This document shows, one piece after another, positions 5,937 to 10,030 of a DNA stretch of 10,030 nt. How positions within the stretch are numbered: position 1 is the first letter of the stretch; the number at the start of each line of letters is the position of its first letter. The position numbers were made by a program, and so were the translations under genes. This DNA comes from Desulfurococcales archaeon (lineage in GTDB: Archaea > Thermoproteota > Thermoprotei_A > Sulfolobales > NBVN01): positions 1 to 10,030 of the forward strand of contig JAGGTW010000109.1 in assembly GCA_021163585.1 (NCBI GenBank), read 5' to 3'. Below the pieces are notes generated by a model. It searched no databases and had not been told where the DNA came from. It saw nothing but the letters and a program-made list of their open reading frames with translations.

Positions 5937-6746
5937 CTACAGTACTCCACTCGGCTCCTCAGTCAGGTAGTCCTCACCTCCAGCTAGAACCTGCTGTATC
6001 TTAGCGTAAAGGTCGTCTAAACCATAGAACTCCTTTGCCGACACGGGAACAACCTCACCTACTACCTGCCTTAATATCCTACATAGCCCGGCACTGACAT
6101 CACTGTCTATGTAGTAGGATAGTGACCCGACTTCCAAGCAACTGTAGTCATCTCTTAACATCTTAAGCAGGTATATGTTCTCTTCAAGTACTTCCGGGTT
6201 CTTCTCCAGTAACTCCTTACTAGCTACCAGATCGACCTTATTTACCGCAGGAATTAATGGCGTGTTCATACGATAGAGCGTCGACATGATCAGCAGTAAT
6301 ATAGAAAACGCAGAGGCGGGTTGGGCAACAAGCCTCGCATCAGTAAGAAAAATTGACGCAACCTTACTCCCTCTCGTAAGTTCATTAATTAACTGAGGCC
6401 CTATTCTCCTGAATGCTACTATCTCAAGTTGTCCGGGCATGTCAACTATTACGTAGTTAGCCCTGGTCTCATATATCTCCTCAACCAGCTCTGCTACATA
6501 ATTTATTAGTAGGTCAACACTAGCAACTAGGGCACCGTTAGGTCCCAGCCCCTCCTTGACCATTACGTCATCTGTTCTGACGTACCTCCTGACGTCGACA
6601 TCCGGAACATAGGGAAGAACCTCGGCAGCTGGGTCAAGGTTTACCCTTGTAGCACTCATTTGATGGTCCTCGATCCACTGAGAAATCGCAGCAGTCAGTG
6701 TCGACTTTCCCGAACCAGCAGGACCCATGACAAGTATAAAATACAT
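5937..6746 (-). CDS. GPN-loop GTPase (archaeal, GPN1/XAB1-like)
   Basis: Cytosolic GTPase of the GPN-loop family, which works as a homodimer. Eukaryotic relatives help assemble and import RNA polymerase II; the archaeal role is not settled. 269 residues from ATG at 6746. Motifs: G1 GPAGSGKST (8-16), NLDPAAE (36-42), the diagnostic GPN tripeptide (68-70) in EGLGPNGAL, G3 DMPGQLE (102-108), G4 NKVD (169-172) and G5 SAK (236-238). The length and motif order fit a complete archaeal GPN protein. The C-terminus is short and acidic. A TTG at 6758 and a GTG at 6755 are in frame upstream, but GGTG six bases before ATG 6746 and the family's usual start directly before the P-loop strand favour this ATG. 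It is the second gene of the minus-strand block, 73 bases after the radical SAM gene and 57 before the acyl-CoA synthetase gene. It probably has its own promoter. Confidence 0.93.
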   Translation of the reverse strand: MYFILVMGPAGSGKSTLTAAISQWIEDHQMSATRVNLDPAAEVLPYVPDVDVRRYVRTDDVMVKEGLGPNGALVASVDLLINYVAELVEEIYETRANYVIVDMPGQLEIVAFRRIGPQLINELTRGSKVASIFLTDARLVAQPASAFSILLLIMSTLYRMNTPLIPAVNKVDLVASKELLEKNPEVLEENIYLLKMLRDDYSCLEVGSLSYYIDSDVSAGLCRILRQVVGEVVPVSAKEFYGLDDLYAKIQQVLAGGEDYLTEEPSGVL

Positions 6747-6752
6747 TGTAGA

Positions 6753-6756
6753 CACC
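6753..6756 (-). promoter_or_regulatory. Shine-Dalgarno GGTG for the GPN GTPase gene
   Basis: GGTG on the minus strand lies six bases before ATG at 6746. Its own GTG is in frame, three codons upstream, and would mislead start calling. Confidence 0.6.
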
Positions 6757-6777
6757 AACTCTACTTCATAATCAAAA

Positions 6778-6785
6778 ATTAAATA
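6778..6785 (-). promoter_or_regulatory. Candidate TATA box of the GPN GTPase gene
   Basis: TATTTAAT on the minus strand is centred about 36 bases before ATG 6746. That predicts a transcript start near 6756 and a leader of about ten bases just containing the GGTG. It is an eye-level motif in AT-rich sequence and needs a mapped transcript start. Confidence 0.4.
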
Positions 6786-6819
6786 GGTAGTTGCTTATTG
6801 TGTCTAATAATCTACGGCC

Positions 6820-7917
6820 TTAAATAAATAACCCCGCTCTCTTACTGTAGCTACCCACTATGTTTAACTTAAACCCGCACTTAGGGCATCTGTTATTGGT
6901 GTCCAACCTCCACTCAATTATGTCGAAGCCAAACCTCCTTACGACTAAACTACCGCAGTTAGGGCAGTAGGTGTGCTCTAGTGGATGTCCTGGGACATTA
7001 CCTATGTAAACATAGTGCAGGCCCTCTCCTTTAGCTACCTTAGCTAGCTTCTCAAGCAACTCCACAGGTGTTGGAGGGACATCAGTTAACTTGAAGTGCG
7101 GGTAGAACCTTAGGAGATGAAATGGTGTTTCAGGCCCTAGATTCTCTACTACCCATCTGGCTAGCTTAGAGATGTCCTCCACACTATCACCGTACTTAGG
7201 GACAACTAAGTTCGTTATCTCTAAGAATACTCCCTTACGCTTCATTTCAACCAATGTATCAAATATGGGTGTCGGGTCATGAACGCCCATGTATTTTCTA
7301 TAAAAGTCTTTATTCCCGCCGCCTTTGAAGTCTACAGTTGCGGCATCTAAGTATGGAGCTAGCTCATCAATTGCTTCGGTGGTCATGTAGCCGTTAGTGA
7401 CCATGGTATTAAAGAGTCCTTCCCTTTTAGCTAGTTTAGCTACGTCAAGCATATATTCATAGAATATTGTGGGCTCATTGTAGGTATAGCTCATGCCGTC
7501 AGCCCTATCAGTCTTGGCTATTTCAACGAGTCTCTCAGGAGGTATGTACTCACCGAATATTTCATGTCTCCGTGACTGACTTATCGTCCAGTTCTGACAG
7601 AACATACACATGAAGTTACAGCCAGCTGTCGAGATAGAAAATACGTGGGTTCCTGGCCGGAAGTGCATCAATGGCTTCTTTTCAATAGGGTCAAGATTTG
7701 CGGCTGTTAGCAAACCATATACCAACGTATATAGTTTGCCACCACTATTGTACCTAACACCACAGGCCCCAAAGCCTCCGTCAGATATAGGGCACCTCTT
7801 ATAGCATAGTAAGCACCTAACCTTACCATTATCAACCTTAACCCAGTATTTAGCCTCCCTCACCCACGGCTTGCTCAGGTCGGGCTTCCACTGCTTACCT
7901 GAAGACAATACTTCCAT
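6820..7917 (-). CDS. AmmeMemoRadiSam-system type radical SAM enzyme
   Basis: 365-residue radical SAM protein of the PflA-like group (COG1180) that co-occurs in many prokaryotes with MEMO and AMMECR1 proteins; its reaction is unknown. The N-terminal Cys cluster has C35, C38, C42 and C52 (CLLCYKRC, then GACGVR). The family-typical LDPIEKKPLMHFRPGT spans 75-90. The radical SAM 4Fe-4S motif is C100-xxx-C104-xx-C107 (GCNFMCMFCQNW), followed by YTYNEPT (144-150), NGY (175-177) and VDFKG (195-199). A C-terminal zinc ribbon has C318, C321, C344 and C347. All are intact, so the protein should be active. No MEMO or AMMECR1 gene is in the window, so partners must lie elsewhere. ATG at 7917 has no clear Shine-Dalgarno; it is the first gene of the five-gene minus block and diverges from prs. 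The control region upstream contains nested inverted repeats. An anaerobic-type activase for another protein is the main alternative. Confidence 0.9.
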   Translation of the reverse strand: MEVLSSGKQWKPDLSKPWVREAKYWVKVDNGKVRCLLCYKRCPISDGGFGACGVRYNSGGKLYTLVYGLLTAANLDPIEKKPLMHFRPGTHVFSISTAGCNFMCMFCQNWTISQSRRHEIFGEYIPPERLVEIAKTDRADGMSYTYNEPTIFYEYMLDVAKLAKREGLFNTMVTNGYMTTEAIDELAPYLDAATVDFKGGGNKDFYRKYMGVHDPTPIFDTLVEMKRKGVFLEITNLVVPKYGDSVEDISKLARWVVENLGPETPFHLLRFYPHFKLTDVPPTPVELLEKLAKVAKGEGLHYVYIGNVPGHPLEHTYCPNCGSLVVRRFGFDIIEWRLDTNNRCPKCGFKLNIVGSYSKRAGLFI

Positions 7918-7942
7918 CCCTATATGACACTAATTACTTGGC

Positions 7943-7988
7943 AGGTAATTAAGTTAGGTGTGTGAAACAACCTAACTGTAAATTACCT
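7943..7988. repeat. Long imperfect inverted repeat between radical SAM gene and prs
   Basis: The left arm is AGGTAATT (7943-7950) plus AGTTAGG (7952-7958). The right arm is CCTAACT (7971-7977) plus AATTACCT (7981-7988). The 12-base centre is TGTGTGAAACAA. That gives 15 matching base pairs interrupted by one base on the left and three on the right. It is not followed by a T tract and sits between divergent genes, so it is more likely an operator than a terminator. Confidence 0.6.
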
Positions 7989-7996
7989 TATATTAA
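7988..7996 (+). promoter_or_regulatory. Candidate TATA box of prs
   Basis: TTATATTAA is centred about 39 bases before the prs ATG at 8031 and predicts a start near 8018 with a leader of about 12 bases. Its left edge touches the right arm of the inverted repeat, so a bound regulator would cover the promoter. Confidence 0.45.
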
Positions 7997-8020
7997 CCTC
8001 GTATACTCATAATTAATTAC

Positions 8021-8024
8021 GGTG
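8021..8024 (+). promoter_or_regulatory. Shine-Dalgarno GGTG for prs
   Basis: GGTG sits six bases before ATG 8031. The in-frame GTG at 8022 is part of this site and would give a three-residue longer, less likely protein. Confidence 0.6.
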
Positions 8025-8030
8025 CTGGAA

Positions 8031-8939
8031 ATGATAGTGATCTCGCTGCCTGCATCACTAGGGATTGGCAGGGAGTTATCCAGCATCTTGGGATTAAAGC
8101 ACTTAGATATAGTCTACAAATTATTTCCAGACAATGAATCATACATAAGATTTCCAGCTCATGTTGGTGGAGAGGACGTCATCTTGGTCCAGACAACATA
8201 CCCTAACCAGGATAAGAGATTAATCGAGCTATTACTGGCTATAGATGCCGCTGTATCACAAGGCGCCCGATCCGTTTCGGCCGTAGTACCCTACTTAGCT
8301 TACGCAAGACAGGACAGAGAATTCATTGAGGGCGAGGCCGTCAGTATAAGAGTGCTACTGAGAGCTTTGAAGCGTGCTGGACTAAATAGAATTTACGTGA
8401 TCGACATCCATAAGGAGGACTCACTCACCTACTTTGGTGAGGGGGCGTATAACATAGATCCAGCACCACTATTTGCCGAAGTGCTGAAGAATGGACTCCA
8501 TAACCCGCTAGTAGTGGCTCCAGATCTTGGTGCTGAGCGGAGGGCTAGGTCTCTCGCATCATTGCTTAGAGCAGACTATGCCGTTATAGAAAAACAACGG
8601 GATAGGATTACTGGAGAGGTCACACATAAGTTACCCGAAGACTTAAACGTGAATGATAGGGACGTAGTAATTATTGATGATATAATAAGTACGGGTGGTA
8701 CTATTGCAGGTATAGCTAAGTACCTACGTAGTTTAGGGGCCAGAAGAATAGTTGTTGCAGCAAGCCATGGCTTGTTCGTAGGTAATGCTATAAGTAGGCT
8801 TAAAGCCTCAGGTGTAAATGAAATATATGTACTAAAAACAGTCGAAAAAATTTTGAGTAGTGATAATATTAACGTCCTTGATCCAGCGTCATTAATTGCT
8901 GGTAAACTGCACGAGACGCTCTGCACTTGTAGTGACTAA
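8031..8939 (+). CDS. prs: Ribose-phosphate pyrophosphokinase (PRPP synthetase)
   Basis: Makes phosphoribosyl pyrophosphate from ribose 5-phosphate and ATP in the cytosol, feeding purine, pyrimidine, His and Trp synthesis. 302 residues from ATG 8031. The two phosphoribosyltransferase-type lobes show YARQDREF (91-98), DIH (125-127), the pyrophosphate-binding PDLGAERRA (164-172), catalytic-loop EKQRD with K188 and R190, and the PRPP loop VVIIDDIISTGGT (212-224). FPDNESYIR (32-40) matches the N-terminal family signature. The length is typical of short archaeal enzymes. A C-terminal CTCSD with two close Cys is not a known feature and may be incidental. The start follows GGTG by six bases. The gene diverges from the radical SAM gene and is followed 52 bases later by the tRNA methyltransferase gene on the same strand. 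Confidence 0.96.
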   Translation: MIVISLPASLGIGRELSSILGLKHLDIVYKLFPDNESYIRFPAHVGGEDVILVQTTYPNQDKRLIELLLAIDAAVSQGARSVSAVVPYLAYARQDREFIEGEAVSIRVLLRALKRAGLNRIYVIDIHKEDSLTYFGEGAYNIDPAPLFAEVLKNGLHNPLVVAPDLGAERRARSLASLLRADYAVIEKQRDRITGEVTHKLPEDLNVNDRDVVIIDDIISTGGTIAGIAKYLRSLGARRIVVAASHGLFVGNAISRLKASGVNEIYVLKTVEKILSSDNINVLDPASLIAGKLHETLCTCSD

Positions 8940-8949
8940 GCCTTATACT

Positions 8950-8957
8950 CTATATTG
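8950..8957 (+). promoter_or_regulatory. Possible TATA box of the tRNA methyltransferase gene
   Basis: CTATATTG in the gap after prs is centred about 38 bases before GTG 8992, matching the spacing at prs. The gene may instead be read through from prs. Confidence 0.3.
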
Positions 8958-8981
8958 TTTGATTTGATATGTAAGGGCTAA

Positions 8982-8985
8982 GGTG
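8982..8985 (+). promoter_or_regulatory. Shine-Dalgarno GGTG that sets a GTG start
   Basis: GGTG lies six bases before GTG at 8992. The GTG inside it (8983) is in frame and would add three residues. The spacing rule seen at prs and the GPN gene favours 8992. Confidence 0.55.
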
Positions 8986-8991
8986 TGGGTA

Positions 8992-10020
8992 GTGCTAATT
9001 TACATATGTTTGTCTGGCGAGCACAGAACACTACCTGCGTCGGAGGCTAAGGCTATAGCTGAAGCTGAGGGAGTCCCCCTCAAGATAATAGCCCACTTGG
9101 ATCAAGTATTAATAGCTGAGGGGGGCCCGTCATACTTCAGGTTGCTGGATATTAGGGCAGCTTTTATCAAAAGTGCAGGCATCATAGTTGGTATTACGGA
9201 ATCAAACAGCGGAATAGAGGGGGTTAGAAAAATTTTGCGTGACGTAAATCTGGGTGACCTCAACATACGCAATATATCTTTTAAGAGGATAAAACACTAT
9301 GGTGAGGAAATAAAGTACACAGACTTCGTTAACTTGATTAAAGATCTTTTTCCAGAACTACGTACTGGATCTAAAAAAACGAGGTCAAGTAATACCTTAG
9401 AGATTATACTGAGTGATGGACTAGCAATTATTGGTATTAGGAAGTACGCTCGCGACCTGAGTAAGTTCAGGGACAGAGATCCTCAGAAAAGACCAGTATA
9501 CAGGCCGGGCACATTAACACCAGAATTATCGAGGCTATTTGTTAATTTAAGTAGGGCAAGTATTTATAGAAACGACTTATTCCTAGATCCTTTTTGCGGT
9601 GTCGGCGGCTTCCTACTTGAAGCATGTGCCATAGGGCTAAGAACTTATGGATGCGATATAAACCCACAGTATGTGGAGGGAGCTATTCAAAACCTGCGGT
9701 ACTATGACTGCATACCAAACGTGGTTGTGGCGGATGCATGCAGAATGCCTTTCTCACGTGCTGACGCAATAGGGACGGACCCACCCTACGGTAGACTAAC
9801 TAGAGCTTCAGGACGCGGTGACCTTCGCCACTTAATGCTCGACTTTCTGGAAGAGGCATGCAAGATCATGAGAAAAAACAGGCATATGGTTTTCGCTCAA
9901 AAACATGGCGTTATTAGGGAAAGTGACATAGAAAACCTCGGTTTCGAGATCGTTGAAGTCCACAAGAACTGGGTGCATGGATCGCTCACACGTGACATAT
10001 TTGTGGTGAGGAAGGTTTGA
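8992..10020 (+). CDS. tRNA (guanine-N2)-methyltransferase, Trm-G10/TRMT11-like, THUMP domain
   Basis: S-adenosylmethionine-dependent enzyme that methylates the exocyclic amine of a tRNA guanine, most likely G10 (m2G/m2,2G). 342 residues from GTG 8992. An N-terminal THUMP-containing tRNA-binding region spans about 1-160. The family-typical KRPVYRPGTLTPELSRLFVN (167-186) leads into a Rossmann methyltransferase with motif I LDPFCGVGGFLLE (198-210), acidic GCDINP (220-225), ADAC (247-250) and motif IV TDPPYG (262-267), the amino-methyltransferase signature in the form used for guanine N2. The length is typical for archaeal Trm-G10. The protein is complete, with TGA at 10018. Related RNA guanine-N2 enzymes such as Trm14 share THUMP and motif IV, so the exact position modified is inferred from overall resemblance. 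It lies downstream of prs and may be co-transcribed. Confidence 0.9.
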   Translation: MLIYICLSGEHRTLPASEAKAIAEAEGVPLKIIAHLDQVLIAEGGPSYFRLLDIRAAFIKSAGIIVGITESNSGIEGVRKILRDVNLGDLNIRNISFKRIKHYGEEIKYTDFVNLIKDLFPELRTGSKKTRSSNTLEIILSDGLAIIGIRKYARDLSKFRDRDPQKRPVYRPGTLTPELSRLFVNLSRASIYRNDLFLDPFCGVGGFLLEACAIGLRTYGCDINPQYVEGAIQNLRYYDCIPNVVVADACRMPFSRADAIGTDPPYGRLTRASGRGDLRHLMLDFLEEACKIMRKNRHMVFAQKHGVIRESDIENLGFEIVEVHKNWVHGSLTRDIFVVRKV

Positions 10021-10030
10021 AGACACTGAA

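Larger units (their letters stand above)
7931..8020. promoter_or_regulatory. Divergent control region with four TAATTAC/GTAATT copies
   Basis: The 113-bp gap between the radical SAM gene and prs contains TAATTAC at 7931-7937, GTAATTA at 7945-7951, AATTAC at 7981-7986 and TAATTAC at 8014-8020. The first two form an inverted pair with a seven-base spacer. The arrangement suggests binding sites for a dimeric regulator (for example Lrp/AsnC or MarR type, inferred only) controlling both genes. The motif is AT-rich and similar short matches occur elsewhere in the window (for instance near 3172 and 5931), so chance contributes. Confidence 0.4.

Noticed and set aside
7943..7988. Riboswitch or small RNA
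   Set aside because: It lies upstream of both likely transcript starts, has a simple two-part stem, and shows no conserved riboswitch core.
8576..8926. Minus-strand frame of 116 codons inside prs, and a similar one near 9832-10026
   Set aside because: Both are antisense to well-supported enzymes with catalytic motifs in those bases.

Overview
The window looks like chromosomal sequence from a crenarchaeote (Thermoproteota), probably a hyperthermophile of the Desulfurococcales or a relative. I cannot name the genus from sequence alone. The evidence is archaeal families (archaeal GPN-loop GTPase, Trm-G10-type THUMP methyltransferase, ADP-forming acyl-CoA synthetase subunit, DUF373 membrane protein, COG1340-type coiled-coil protein, Lhr helicase), GGTG/GAGGT Shine-Dalgarno sequences, TATA-like boxes upstream of genes, and frequent AGG/AGA and ATA codons. 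Nearly all of the window is coding. I see no tRNA, rRNA, CRISPR array or insertion sequence.

Layout. (1) 1-1054, minus: N-terminal part of an Lhr-type superfamily 2 helicase, cut by the left edge. (2) 1105-2814, plus: a HerA/VirB4-like ATPase with about seven N-terminal membrane segments, diverging from the helicase across only 50 bp that hold one symmetric TATA-like box. It is followed by an unrecognised 104-residue protein (2851-3165) with an acidic half and an Arg-rich tail. (3) 3184-7917, minus: five tandem genes, in transcription order an AmmeMemoRadiSam-type radical SAM enzyme, a GPN-loop GTPase, an ADP-forming acyl-CoA synthetase beta-type subunit, a coiled-coil protein, and a DUF373 membrane protein translationally coupled to it. 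(4) 8031-10020, plus: ribose-phosphate pyrophosphokinase and a tRNA guanine-N2 methyltransferase, diverging from block 3 across a 113-bp control region with nested inverted repeats.

Functional picture. Much of the content is housekeeping: PRPP supply for nucleotides, tRNA modification, energy conservation from acyl-CoA, and GTPase-assisted assembly. The less explained parts are the membrane-embedded HerA-like motor with its charge-polarised small neighbour, the coupled coiled-coil/DUF373 pair, and the symmetric regulatory region between the radical SAM gene and prs. No undescribed multi-gene system is proven here. The HerA-like membrane motor is the best lead.

Start codons. In four genes a GGTG Shine-Dalgarno lies six bases before the start codon, so its own GTG is in frame three codons upstream. 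Longest-ORF calling therefore extends these genes slightly. The coordinates below use the start supported by the Shine-Dalgarno. Genes with a Shine-Dalgarno tend to have a TATA-like box centred about 36-39 bases before the start codon, whereas the helicase/HerA pair has one at about 24-27 bases and no Shine-Dalgarno, as expected for leaderless transcripts.
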